Both the position numbers and the translations under genes were made by a program. The notes under the pieces were generated by a model. The model was given only the letters and a program-made list of their open reading frames with translations, made no database searches and had not been told where the DNA came from. Shown here in pieces: positions 1-11,955 of a stretch of 64,000 nt of DNA. Positions within the stretch are counted from its first letter, which is position 1; every line of letters begins with the position of its first letter. The DNA is from Linepithema humile (taxonomy: Eukaryota > Arthropoda > Insecta > Hymenoptera > Formicidae), in the NCBI RefSeq assembly GCF_040581485.1, contig NC_090132.1:2429001-2493000 (forward strand), in the 5' to 3' direction.

Positions 1-681
1 TAATAATTAATGAGATTATTAATATTAGAAGTGTTACTGATGCAGTTTAACGAAGATCAAATTTAATTATTATTTTATGAATAAGCATTACGCTGCGAGC
101 AATATGTTTATTGATATATTTACAACATTTGGATAAACGATCTTCTCCCGCAAAATGCGCGTCATTTTGAGAATCTAAATACAAATTAATTGTGGAATTT
201 AATATCTGAGGTTAGCAGAAATTCGTCAACACGTGTAAATTTTTTATGAAAACACAAACAATTTGAAAATAGTATTTATATTTCATGTTTTTTCTACAAA
301 TATGCAGGCAAGTTTTATCGCTTTTGCTTCAAATGCCATTAACTTTCCATTCGTTTCACCGTGTTTAACATATTTTTTTTATCGTGTGTAATCATTTTCT
401 TAATTTTTTTCAAAACTACGTGTCCGACGTTTAACATCGTTTTGTATTTTCAATCAAAACATACGTCGCGGAACTATGTAGTCGGACGATAACTAATGAC
501 TGCCGGAAGTCTGTGTAGGACACGTAGGAAACACGATCGGACCCGAAGGGTTAATCAGAGACCTTCGGTCGCAATATTCCGTAATGTAAAATGCCCGCAG
601 TTAGCGACCTAAATCCGCATTTCCGCGCTCGCGACTCGATGTACGTAACCGGCACACTATGCAGCGGCGTACGGACGATAA
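1..681. other. 5' flank of calmodulin-like gene
   Basis: No gene is recognised here. The first 430 bases are AT-rich; GC and CpG content rise from about position 470 to 800, as at many insect promoters. An in-frame TAA at 679-681 lies directly before the proposed start codon, so the coding region cannot extend further upstream in this frame. The promoter of the downstream gene presumably lies here, but no clear TATA box or initiator could be singled out. Confidence 0.4.
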
Positions 682-3600
682 ATGGACACGATGCACGCGC
701 TATCCGATCTAATCGACCGCGCGAAAGTAAGTCATCCGCCTCTACACCCCGCTCGCCCGAGAGGAGAACTTTCGTAAGCGCCCATTAGCGATCGTTATTA
801 ATTTCCCTCTGGGGCATATCTGCGAGTCCGCTGCAATAAAGGGGAAAAAGACGAGCTTTAAGCATGCGAAAATTTGTACGAACATTGAGTAAAGAGAGAA
901 ACATTGTGTGGTCTTTAATCTCAGTATACGAATGCCACTTGACGCAAATCGTCCTGCAGCATAATAGCTTTTTAATTTTTAATTAAGATAAGAGATAGCA
1001 TTATTTCGAAAACATTATATGCCCGCATATGCTGACGAAATGCCATATGATGAAAAATTTTGTTCTAGAACGTTGCTTATTTTCTGAAAGTGCATATCAA
1101 GATTCGATAAAATAAATGTCTTATCTCGCTGTAATAAAAATTGGTGTCAATCGAAACAGAACGGGGATGTGCACGCGCGCGCGCGCGCGCGCGCGGCGCG
1201 CGCGACCGTGCATTGATGGTCCCGAATTTGACCGAGCTTAGCTTGATTCTGCGAAACGCGCGCTTGCGTCTCAGGTGCGAGGTGGGGGGATAGGTAAGAA
1301 GAAAGGTGCGAGTTACAATGTATGCGAATACGAGCAGCTCTGGACGGGGCGGTTTTGCAGCGTTTACACGCGAGCCCTGTTTTTGCGTAGCGCGATTCGC
1401 ATTAAAGATCTCACCTCTGATAAATCGTCGCACGCTGGCTGCGTGCGATAAATGCGCGAGTGCTCCAGCAAAAATGATATGCTCCCGCGTTTATTTTGAT
1501 ACACTTTTGATACACGGTCACGCGATCGATCCGTTCGTAGCGTCGCATGCGCAACGAACGATCGCGCGCTCAACGTACGCCCGGTCCGATCGATGTACCG
1601 ACCATTTTCCATGTTTCTGTACGAATCTCTCGCGACAACGGCGACCCTGGACTGTTACCAGAGTGGGGGATCCTGTAGCAACATTTTCTATATCATGTTA
1701 ACAATACTTGTTGACAAGATTGACTAGTGAAAAATGTAGTGTACAATAGTCGCAAAAAAAAAAAAATAGTAAAATATACGCATGAGTGTAATAATATTAC
1801 ATAAAAAAATTCTAGGCAAAGATGTAGAATAAAATTTATTTATAGAAGGTTTTACGTTTTCAAGGGAAATAATTTTGAAGATGGAAAAATAAGAGCCAAA
1901 ACCCAAAGTCCAAGTAAAAGTTAAATATAAATTTGATTTTGGACTGAAACTCTGCTTATAAACAAGTTGGCAGAATATAAAATCAAGTGTGATAATTTTA
2001 ATAAATTTTAGAAGGACTTAGTATAAAATTCAGTTTGAAATCTATATAATATATGCATGCGATTTGTTTTACTTTATTGTTAAGAACTTAAATCCGCTTT
2101 GTCCCGAAGGTATATTTTGCTTCGCGATAGTTGCATTAGTGCATTAAGTCTCTTGCTTTATTCATAAGAAAAATGCTAATATTAGATCTATATATATAAC
2201 TCGGCTCATTGATTACGTAGTTATTTTTATATTTATATTATTATATAGTACAGATTATAAATCTCTCTAGAATTAGTTTATGATCAGAAAATTTTTAGTA
2301 GACATTCTTAGTAGACATATGAATGATCGTATACGAATGATTTGCAAATGACGTATAAAACATTACGAAACGTAAGTATTTGAGGATTATTTCGGTAGAA
2401 CGTAAAAGTAGAAATTTTATAGCATTGTTGTAAGAGCTTGAAAAATTTCAGAGCTTGAGAAACGTCGTCTTCTGCGATGCAATGAGTTGTACATAGGTCA
2501 TAGACTCCGTCAAGACCACAGCAGATAGTGAATCTATAATTATCTCGTCCGCATTCGCCCACGTGAAGCATGCGGTCTCTTCATTCAGTTATTAGTCGAA
2601 GAAATTATTTTTAGATCGTCTATATGTATCACGAATTCGTCGGTATTCGTTGGACTTTGCGGTCTTAAATAAATTCTTTTGTCTTATATTGCCAGAATGA
2701 ACGGTCAATGGACTCTCGGCATCTCACTAACTTGCAATTTTGTCCGCACTCTGTACTTTAATTTTTTTTTTTTTCAAACAGTCCATAAATCTCCACCCAC
2801 GAAATATACAAACAGTTCAGAAATAATTTTCACGCAAATGTTAAATTGATTTATTGCGCTGTCAAGTCAACACGACGATTATAAATAATCTGAAATTATA
2901 TTTCACTGCGGCGGTATTAAGCACAATCTCAAACATGACACGTTAAAGTTTAACTGTCAGTCAGTTAACTGAATTTTAACGTTGACACAATTATAATGTA
3001 TTTTAGAAAATATTGAAAGAAAGTTTACATCTCTAAGAGTAATCTTAAAGATTACATTCATAATTAAAACATGCAAAAATAATTTTATATAGCTTTCAAA
3101 TTTTATATAGTTATTTTCTTATTATAAAATTTGCCTATGTAATAAATCGGGAAATATAGAAAAAAAAAAATCTCGATGTCGTGCGTCACAGATGATAATC
3201 GCGTATAATGTACGTTCCATCTGATATTTATCAGAGTTTATTGCCTTTGATAAAATCCCGGCTAAAATAATGGCTAACGGAATCTTGTCTCTATAGGCAC
3301 GCAACAAACCGGCGGATGGTGTGGGTCATGTAAATCAAAAGGGTGCTTCCGGTCAGAAAGCGCCGGTGGCTGGTCAGAAGGTCGCGCCGGGCGCTAAGGG
3401 CGCGGCGAAACCGTCCCAGAAACCGTCAGCTCAGAAAGGCCAAGTGAAAGTGACACCCAAGGCGGCCTCCGTGAAGACCGGCAAGAACAAGAAGAAGGGA
3501 CAACGACAACAGTACGATCTCATTGTTACCATTAACTTGGTAAGTGATGTGAATTATTTGGCGTTGATGCCTGTCTAGAAACACTATCTCTATTCCAATG

Positions 3601-6600
3601 CCAATTTCTTTAATTTGTTCCAATTTTTATTTTAATATTACAAAAATGTTTGAAATATAATAAATGCGTTCGTATAAATGATCGCACAAAATGTCGCAGA
3701 ATTTCGATCTTAATTTCAACGATTGGTTCTTTGACCGGTTTACACATTTTTCTTAAAACCTTTTTGAAAATTATCTCCGAGTTCATCAGCTTCATTATTA
3801 AAATTAGGGTCAATATCTCTTGGACATCTTGCATGTCTTGGAATTACGTGAAAAACATTGTCATGTATATATGACTAGCTAATTTCAATTATTCATCATA
3901 TCGTAAGGTCATTCGCCAAACGGGCGAAAGCGTCATTGGCAGACGGGCTTCCCAGACGACCCACGCGAGTAGCGATCATCTAATTACTTTATTATTCATA
4001 GAAGCGGACGCAGCCATCGATTAAACGCGTCACGAATCGCTCTTGTCGTGCGCTTCACGTTATGCGTGCACATCGGTAATAAATACGTTACGATCTGACC
4101 CAGTTGAATATGCGATGAGCGGTCGATAAGCTCCTCATGTTCGGCTAATATACGCCACGTATGCACGTGCGACGTGCGTTGTCAAGATACGCCGAAGGAA
4201 AATAAGCGTCCTGTCGTTCGAATGGATTGACATAATTAGCGACGTATTTCCCCGATCACGTTGCTCTATTTTAGGATTACATTTCTAGACGGGATTATTG
4301 ACAGTCTCATCTAATACTAATGTTCATTCACAAATTTGCATCTTTGCGACTTTAGTGCGTACAGCAGTCCTGTATTTTGCATCTTTCGACGATGAGGGAA
4401 TTAAATTTACAAAATGCTCAGCTATATTTATTATTTGTCATTAAATTGCGAAGAAAATTGACTAGACGAAGTATCTTCATCTAGAGACATATTTGAATGG
4501 TAGCGGATAGTTTTCGGAAGTTCATCCTACGCTCATTATCGCCAACGCACAAATGTGACATGACGGGCAAAATATCCGGCTGTGCAATAATATCGAAGAG
4601 CAGGGAAGGGAGCAGTCACCTGGTATCCAATAGTAGAGGGGACCTGGTAGTTAAAAACAGACTAAGGTTGCCAAAGTCTCGGGCACACATGCCTTTGTCA
4701 TCCGGTAGACGTCTTTTGCGTTCGACGCGCGATACCGCGAGTATGGTTCAAAAGTTGCGAGTGTATTCCCTTCATTCTCGATGCGTGCGCGAAATAATGT
4801 GCGTGTGCGCGTATTGCCGTGGCGAACGGAGTGGATAAAGGAAGGAAACGGAGAGATCGAGCCGATGAAACGACAAATCGAGGAAGAGCGCGAATGTCAT
4901 ACCCCGAGCATATTTCTCTAAGTCAGCTATTTTTACTCATCCATGAGCTATCACACTCCCGAATAGTGTCGTTCGTGTGAACGATTGCCGCGCGCAAAAG
5001 TCGCTTGATCCGCCGTGATCGTCACTTTCGGCGCTTTCATTTTGCCGGAGAACGACGGCAACCGACGGCGGCCTTAGAACCGTCCCGGTCCAAAAGCCAG
5101 CTTCGATTTTATCCGCCCGAATAGACGAAAAGTAATCGCGATCGACGGCGACGGGCGGCGGCGAAATGAGCAGATACGTCGGGTTTCTCTCCCTCTTTCG
5201 CAGCACCAGCAACGGCCTTGAGAGAACCCGTAGTCGATAAATATTAGTTCGGCTTCGAACAGTTTCCCAACGGATTCGAATATAAGTCGACCTCCTTCCC
5301 GGGAAAAGCACATAAAAGTGCGGTTTCGCGCTGTTTCTTTTTTTTTTTTTTATGCATCGGCGGAAATATATCGCATTTATGATGGCAGCGAAACATTCGC
5401 CGTCTCGATGACGATGCTCGTCACGAGACGCAGACGTAGGTTCGGAGCCCGACATCAATATCTCTCGCGTAATCACGCGTGAACGGATCGCCGCTTTTTG
5501 CCCTTCCGGCATAGCGTCGCTCGGCATGTCAATCATGGAGACAGAAAAGAGATACTCGCACGCGTACGGACAACTGCGTAGATTGACCAGCACGATAGAC
5601 TGTCAAATTAGACAATTGAGTGTGAGTGAAAAAACAGATTTTTCTAAATAGAAAAAAATTCTATGAAAGATAAAAGCAAAAGAGAAATAAGTTTTTTTGC
5701 AAAAATCACAAGGACATCGCTGGAATGCGTTGGAGCAGCCAGTTGTGTTTTGTCGCGAGACTTGCTATCACGTTGCGACACGTTATTATTAATAATTCAT
5801 TAAGCGACCTTCCTTCGCGACGGAGCTTCTGGCGTCGGGCGTTTCGCCAACATTTCTTCGATATCTTCTCTGTGTCTTTTACGAGAGCAGATCATAGAAA
5901 ATCATAGTTAGAGCAAGGTCGTTCGCCCACAGCTGTAAGAAGCGAGCTCCTCGCGTGCGAGCACTTAGCACGCACGCATATATTTTATACAGAACAGAAT
6001 TGATATTGATATATAAAATTGTATTGTATGTACGAAATAAATAAGAAAGTGTTTATCTTTGTTTCAGTCCGAATATGGACTTACAGAAGATCAGGTAGCA
6101 GGTAAGTTGATGATATAAATAATTATATTATCCCAATTATGAATTAATTGATAAATAAGGAATAACTAATTGACAGCCTAGTTTAGACAATTTTTGATTT
6201 ATATAATTTAAATATTTTGCATACTTAATAATTTATTTGAAGAATAATATGTTTAATTTTGATACTTTATAGTAGTCGTTAATATACATTAATTTTGTAA
6301 AATATAACCATGAAATTGCTATACGTGAAAAACATAAACATTGCTATTATAGATCGTGTTGTAGACACGTGCCAATTGGCTATTTTCCCTGCTCATCTAA
6401 TATCTTTATGCTGACTTAGTTGAAATAAGACAGTGTTAGATGTAATTTTGAAGATGAAACGGTAAAATTTAAGATATCCACAATTCATATATCATGATGT
6501 GAAACTAATTTTACTAGATAATCGAGACGAGTGAACACTCGTAGAACACATATACTTGATGCATAGTTTATTACGCATAAATGACTCGTTATGATATCAT

Positions 6601-9256
6601 CATGACATGCAATGATATCGATTACACTTACCTTGCATCTATCTTTCTGCGACTGTTTTGCATTTCTCTAGTCATTATATTTTTCTGCAATAATATTGCA
6701 TATAACAAGTGAAGTATAAAAACATTGGAATTAAAATTATTTATTATTATTAATTAATTAAATTATTAATTAACAAACTTTACGCCTTTAAAAATATTTT
6801 TTTTACTTATTATATGCAATTATTATCCATGAACAACTAAAGTTGCGGGGAAAACAAATTACATACATAGATTGGAAATTTTTAAATTATATATAAGGCT
6901 TGGCTCTTACTAGTCTATGATCTATAATTGTATATTAGAAAAACCTTATATTTTATTGATGTAACAATAAAAAATAAATTAAATCGCTACACATGTATTT
7001 TCAACATCGAGATTTACAATTAACAAGTACTCAGCGCATAATAAGCGCGCTTTCAGACACACTGAACAATGACTATTTGTCTCAAGTGTAATAACGACCA
7101 ACGTATAACGTAACTCTGTTATTTCAGAATTCAAAGAGGCATTCATGCTCTTCGACAAAGACGAAGACGGTACGATTACGATGGCGGAATTAGGGGTTGT
7201 CATGCGATCTCTCGGTCAAAGACCATCGGGTGAGTCACTAGCTGTTCGCGAACTCGTGATGCATCACGAGTTCGCGAACACAGTGACTCACCCGATGGTC
7301 TTGACCGAGAGATCGCATGACAACCCCTAATTCCGCCATCGTAATCGTACCGTCTTCGTCTTTGTCGAAGAGCATGAATGCCTCTTTGAATTCTGTAATA
7401 ACGACCAACGTATAACGTAACTCTGTTATTTCAGAATTCAAAGAGGCATTCATGCTCTTCGACAAAGACGAAGACGGTACGATTACGATGGCGGAATTAG
7501 GGGTTGTCATGCGATCTCTCGGTCAAAGACCATCGGGTGAGTCACTAGCTGTTCGCGAACTCGTGATGCATCCGGGATGCATCTTGTAAGTGTCGGAAAC
7601 AGTAATTGTAACGGCGACGGCGCGCTCCTTTCAGAGACGGAACTGCGCGACATGGTGAACGAAGTGGATCAAGACGGGAACGGCACCATTGAGTTTAACG
7701 AGTTCCTGCAAATGATGTCGAAGAAGATGAAGGGCGCCGACGGGGAGGACGAACTTCGCGAGGCGTTCCGGTAATAAGCCCTCCCCGGAGATTTAATTGT
7801 CTCCGCGGGCGATTGCGTTGAAAGAACTGTCGTTTTGAGACGACTCTCGCCCGCGGGAGAAATCGTGCTTTCAAAATGCAGATAAACCTGCTAAACTTAG
7901 CACTTTGCTCGTTTCTTCTTTCAGTGTATTCGATAAGAACAACGACGGCTTAATCTCCTCAAAGGAGCTGCGCCACGTAATGACGAACCTTGGTGAAAAG
8001 CTGTCCGAAGAGGAGGTCGACGACATGATCAAGGAAGCGGATCTAGATGGCGACGGAATGGTCAATTACGAAGGTAAAGGTGCTTTTGTGCGACGCGAAA
8101 TTTGTTCTAAGCGACATAAAGGATATATTAACTCTTTATTTGCGTGTATTTATGAAAGCGATTTTATCAAGAAATACGGTCGTGTCTCGCGTCAAGTTTG
8201 GATTTGAATATTTAATTCCATTATGCTGAAATGGCTGGTGTCAGTTTAATAGTCGTGTTTTAGAATATTTTGCGGTCTAGCAGCGTCAAGCTTTAAATAC
8301 TTTTCATAAATAATGCGTGTGTGTCGCGCTTTTAAAATATTATAGTTGCACGAAAAATTGATATAGCTACGTGCGCCGGATTTTCTTTATTTTACACAAA
8401 TGTTTATGCCCAGCGCATGTGTGTTCTTATTATCACATAAATATGCGTGCATACTAATATAAAATATAAAACGTGAGATTATAAAATATGAAAGGACTTT
8501 ATCTGACAATTTTAAAATATTTATTTATTCATAAAATACTTATTTATTTAGTTCATGATTTAGTTCGAAGTTGTGAATTATTTAGTCTATTAAAGAGAAT
8601 AATTTATCAAATTGCTGACTGTCTAGTAAAGCGCAAAATACAATAAATTTTAAAAAACATTTAACCACGAAAGATTAATATTCATTTTTGCTGTCCAAAA
8701 AATCCACACGAAGAAAATTTTATATCAAAAATTATTATGATACGGTAGTAGCCGCGGACCATAAGAGAGATTATAGGGTTTAAATATGTGAAAAACATTT
8801 TTCATAATAGAAATTTTTATGATTCCTTTATGGTTTGCGGCTACTGCCGTACATAGTAATTTTTGATATAAAATTTTCTCTGTGCAGTCGCATTTATCTT
8901 AAATAACGCGGAAAATACGTCCATTTAGACTGTACGTCCATTTAGAACTGTATTTTATTTAATTGATAAATAGTGAGTTGAGAAATTTATTTTCCAAGAA
9001 AGTGCAAAAAAAATTGATGCAGCTTTATGTGTTAAGGATTTTCTAACGCCAAACGTATCTACTTTACGTTCAAGGCTATTTCAGTTCTTGATAAATAAAA
9101 ATTCCATCGGCTGGTAAAATAATTTTGCAGAAAGCAAACGATTGATGCATGCCGCTTGACGTCTCAAACTAGCTCTGTCCGATACTCAACATTGCCTTAT
9201 CATGCAATCGTGCGTGTGTTTCAGAATTCGTGACAATTCTAACGTCGAAAAATTAG
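682..9256 (+). CDS. calmodulin-like protein with basic N-terminal extension
   Basis: Predicted EF-hand calcium sensor of 246 residues. Proposed coding exons: 682-726, 3297-3539, 6068-6101, 7128-7229 (or its duplicate 7435-7536), 7635-7770, 7925-8073 and 9225-9256. Junction frames agree throughout. Four canonical EF loops lie at about residues 117-128 (DKDEDGTITMAE), 153-164 (DQDGNGTIEFNE), 190-201 (DKNNDGLISSKE) and 226-237 (DLDGDGMVNYEE), all with Asp at position 1 and Glu at position 12, so all four should bind calcium. The calmodulin-like part spans about residues 97-246 and ends EFVTILTSKN. Residues 16-96 form a low-complexity Lys/Ala/Gln/Pro-rich region that calmodulin lacks; it could bind membranes or nucleic acid, which is inference. 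The small first exon (MDTMHALSDLIDRAK) is the least certain part: it was chosen for its strong GTAAGT donor, matching phase 0 and an upstream in-frame stop. Targets are not visible from sequence. The EF-hand core is near certain. Confidence 0.85.
727..3296 (+). other. long first intron of calmodulin-like gene
   Basis: About 2.6 kb between the proposed first coding exon (donor GTAAGT at 727) and the basic exon (acceptor TATAG ending 3296). It contains a CpG-rich stretch at about 1150-1650 with an alternating CG tract. Open frames of 80-131 codons there lie on both strands in simple or CpG-rich sequence, and I do not regard them as genes. Confidence 0.45.
1171..1204. repeat. alternating (CG)n tract
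   Basis: About 34 bases of nearly pure alternating C and G (one break, GCGGCG). This is unusual in an AT-rich insect genome and is the classic composition for left-handed DNA. Confidence 0.9.
3540..6067 (+). other. second intron of calmodulin-like gene
   Basis: About 2.5 kb between donor GTAAGT (3540) and acceptor TTTCAG (ending 6067). It includes a CpG-rich patch at about 3900-5900. A 218-codon open frame on the minus strand at 4937-5593 is a composition artefact: low complexity, a poly-Lys run encoded by an A/T tract, and no recognisable domain. No other gene is seen. Confidence 0.5.
7128..7570 (+). repeat. foldback triplication of the first EF-hand exon
   Basis: The 102-nt EF1 exon with flanking intron occurs three times. 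A sense copy has its exon at 7128-7229. An antisense copy covers about 7262-7395. A second sense copy has its exon at 7435-7536. The two sense copies are identical as far as I can read. The antisense copy differs by small indels (for example GGTCAAGACC versus GGTCAAAGACC). The first junction is a near-perfect palindrome with no loop, centred on GATGCATC at about 7261/7262. The second junction shows short microhomology (TGTAATAACG). Both sense exons have intact CAG acceptors and GTGAGT donors and the same phase, so both could be spliced in frame. This may be a real rearrangement or a foldback read collapsed into the assembly; indels confined to the inverted copy favour the artefact. Confidence 0.9.
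8705..8884. mobile_element. MITE-like inverted-repeat element
   Basis: Arms of about 50-55 bases at 8711-8763 and 8828-8880 are imperfect reverse complements (AAAATTTTATATC...GGTAGTAGCCGCGG against CGGCTACTGCCGTA...GATATAAAATTTT), with a spacer of about 65 bases. The element lies in the last intron of the calmodulin-like gene. It has no coding capacity. The superfamily is not assigned because I see no clear target duplication. Confidence 0.7.
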
Positions 9257-10320
9257 TTCGGAGATCGATAAAGGGTAGACTCAGAGATACCAGAAGTGTC
9301 GGAGGTTTCCGACGGAGAAAGGATAAACGCCGCTCAAGTTCCTCGATTTCCCAGGATCCGTGATGAGAGGTCGTTTCACACTCCATAGAGCTGCGACGCC
9401 CAAGATCGTCGAAAGAAACATCAAGAACTCATTGATGGCTCATTGCCGATTAAGCGTTGAGCGTTGAGTATTTAGGCGATGCGAATCGCATGACACGAGT
9501 TGCACGAAAACATTTCGATTTTACGATATCGCTAAAGCTTTGAGAGACGTGTCGGAGGTTTCGCGAGCGCAAATAGAGCGCAAGTAGAAAACGCAGAGAA
9601 TATTGAAGGAGTCTTTGTGTCACTCGTCCGTTGCGGGACGCGAGTTTTGCCGCGGATTCGCTTTGGCTTAGGCCGGAAAAGAGAAGAGACTTTACTTCCG
9701 CGAGTTGCACATACGTACACGCATATACATACATGCATATATATGTACACATATATATACATATATATACGTATACATATATCTATATATATATATACAC
9801 ACACATAACACAATTCGTGCTCCTTCGGACTAATCTTACAATTAGACGAGTAATTTTAGGCATAATGGTAAACGTAATATGCGATAAACAAAGAGATTAT
9901 GTCAAAACGACAGGGGCAGGGGGAGGGGGGTTAGGGGGACGCAACCCGCCGCCACCCGGAACAATCAACCGAGCTTCGTTTAGACTCTTTTACGTACCTA
10001 TAATCTTTATCTCCCCCACCGGTAACTTTACGGAGCGATTTAGAAGTTAACTAGCTTTCCATGCCCTCTTGAGCGCTCCGGCGAAAAGGTCCTGGAGTAT
10101 ATTAGTATATATACATATATACGCGATATGTTACACATAATATATGTATGTAAGAATATATATACATATATTATCGTTATTATTATTATCATTACTATTA
10201 TTCCATTTGTCGTTTTCTTGAAACGCGATGCCTATGAAAGGTACCGTACTTCGAGTGTTTTTACCGCTTGTACTACACGCAGAGAGACGCGCGTAATCCA
10301 AACTATGTAATCACACACAC

Positions 10321-10351
<31 letters not shown>

Positions 10352-10588
10352 TACGTCTCCCGTCCATTTCGTCGCCCCTTCTCATTCGCCATCGTCTCCC
10401 CGATTTTCTTAGCGATTCTAAGAGCGGGGCACGCCGACGACGCACGCTGATGAGTAATTGATACACCCCCGCTTTGGCACGTAGTGAACACGCTTTCAGC
10501 GATCATTCACGGGTGCCGCTTTCCGTAATTAGACGTCATCGGAGTGGACGAGTGCCCTGGTTGAAAACGCGCTTCGATAGTCGACATT

Positions 10589-10611
10589 AAAAAAAAAAAA
10601 AAAAAAAAAAA
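10589..10611. repeat. poly-A run
   Basis: About 23 consecutive A residues. It could be the tail of an old retroposed sequence, but no element body is recognisable upstream. Confidence 0.85.
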
Positions 10612-10876
10612 TTACTATGATATTCCTGTGGAAACAGCGAAAAGATTATTATTTATGGGCGAAATTTGAGAAAGAGTGTTGTCGGGGAAGAGATTAGCTG
10701 ACGACTATTGAGAAGGAAGGTGGTTCGTATAATTTAATGTATTCTAGAAATAATGTTGCGACAATCGACAATTCCTAATTATCATCTTCAATGACCATAG
10801 CTGCTATCGATGCGACAACCGGCGGGTATCTATAGCCAATGGCTATATGACGGTGGCCTTTGGCAAACGATAGAAT

Positions 10877-10923
10877 GAGAGAGAGAGAGACAGAAACAGA
10901 GAGAGAGAGAGAGTGAGAAAGAG
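10877..10923. repeat. (GA)n-rich microsatellite
   Basis: Imperfect GA-dinucleotide tract interrupted by CAGAAACAGA. Purine-rich on the + strand. Confidence 0.85.
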
Positions 10924-11906
10924 AAAAAAGAAAACACTACGGGAACAATTCAACCAGGGTGATTATCGCGACGCGTGATCATCTCTTTCATTCCGCGCGT
11001 TGGCGAGAGGAGGAGGATTCCGAAAGAATAAAGATACGGCGACGTGTTTACCGCTGTCGCACAATCACCTGCCATTACACACCGTCGGCGCTCAAACCCA
11101 GAAGCGTGTCTTATGCTTACACGCGCATTATGTCATGGTATGTACCTTTAGACGTGTTATAAGAAAAAAAAAAAAAAATACACACATCACAGAAATCCCG
11201 CGCGTAGCACGCGACATAGACGGTAGTATCTAGTAACCATAGCGATAGATAAAAAACAAAAAAAAAAGAGAGAGAAAGAGAGAAACGGCCGGAAGTGAAC
11301 GGCGGAGAGCTGTACACGCGGATTATTATATATTATACGTGATGATGTTGCTACCAAAAAAAGAAAAAAAAAAAAAAAAATACATGAAATACGTAGATAG
11401 TCGTATAGATATACATATGCATATATAAATATATATTTAATACGCTGTATGTATATATGTCCTCTGCCGCCCGCGCTCCACACACATATACGCACGCACG
11501 CATGCACGCACGCATGCACGCGCGCGTAGTCCGGCCCGGCACGAAGCGCGAGGTGAGGATACGCGAGATTTGGTGGCGCGAGTCGCGAGAGGAAAACGAG
11601 AAGGTCGGAATGTAGCGAGAATAACAAAGCGCGAGCGCATTTCTCGCGTACTATCAATTGGAATAATTCTGTTTCATTTTTTGCACGTGACGATCTTTAT
11701 TATTTATGAATCTACTAATGTACAGTCGCACATGCTGATGTGTATTACATTATCTTTTTGTGTTTTTTTTCTTATCTAAATATGCCATTTTTCACACCAT
11801 TCAAACGTCAAGCCAAGTTCAAACTATAACGTCAAGTTGTTTCAAAACCATTTATTCCGATTGATTGTATGCATACGCTATAAAAAGTAAAATGAGAAAA
11901 GTAGAA

Positions 11907-11910
<4 letters not shown>

Positions 11911-11953
<43 letters not shown>
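11911..11953. repeat. (GA)n microsatellite
   Basis: Nearly pure GA repeat, more than 40 bases long, in purine-rich surroundings. Confidence 0.9.

Positions 11954-11955
<2 letters not shown>

Noticed and set aside
591..788. 65-codon + strand open frame starting MPAVSD
   Set aside because: It overlaps the proposed first calmodulin-like exon in another frame and reads through the GTAAGT donor at 727; no recognisable domain.
1306..1701. 131-codon open frame and overlapping minus-strand frames
   Set aside because: GC-rich intronic sequence open on both strands, no family resemblance.
4937..5593. 218-codon open frame on the minus strand
   Set aside because: It lies in a CpG-rich intron of the calmodulin-like gene, contains a poly-Lys run from a T tract, overlaps another open frame and shows no domain or splice context.
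7238..7510. Minus-strand frame encoding an EF-hand-like segment
   Set aside because: It runs through the foldback triplication and is a by-product of the inverted copy, not an independent antisense gene.
9631..10050. 139-codon open frame with Tyr/Ile/Thr runs
   Set aside because: It translates TATA/TACA microsatellites; low complexity only.
11187..11657. 156-codon minus-strand open frame
   Set aside because: It spans poly-A/T, GCAC/GCAT and TATA repeats; no conserved sequence.
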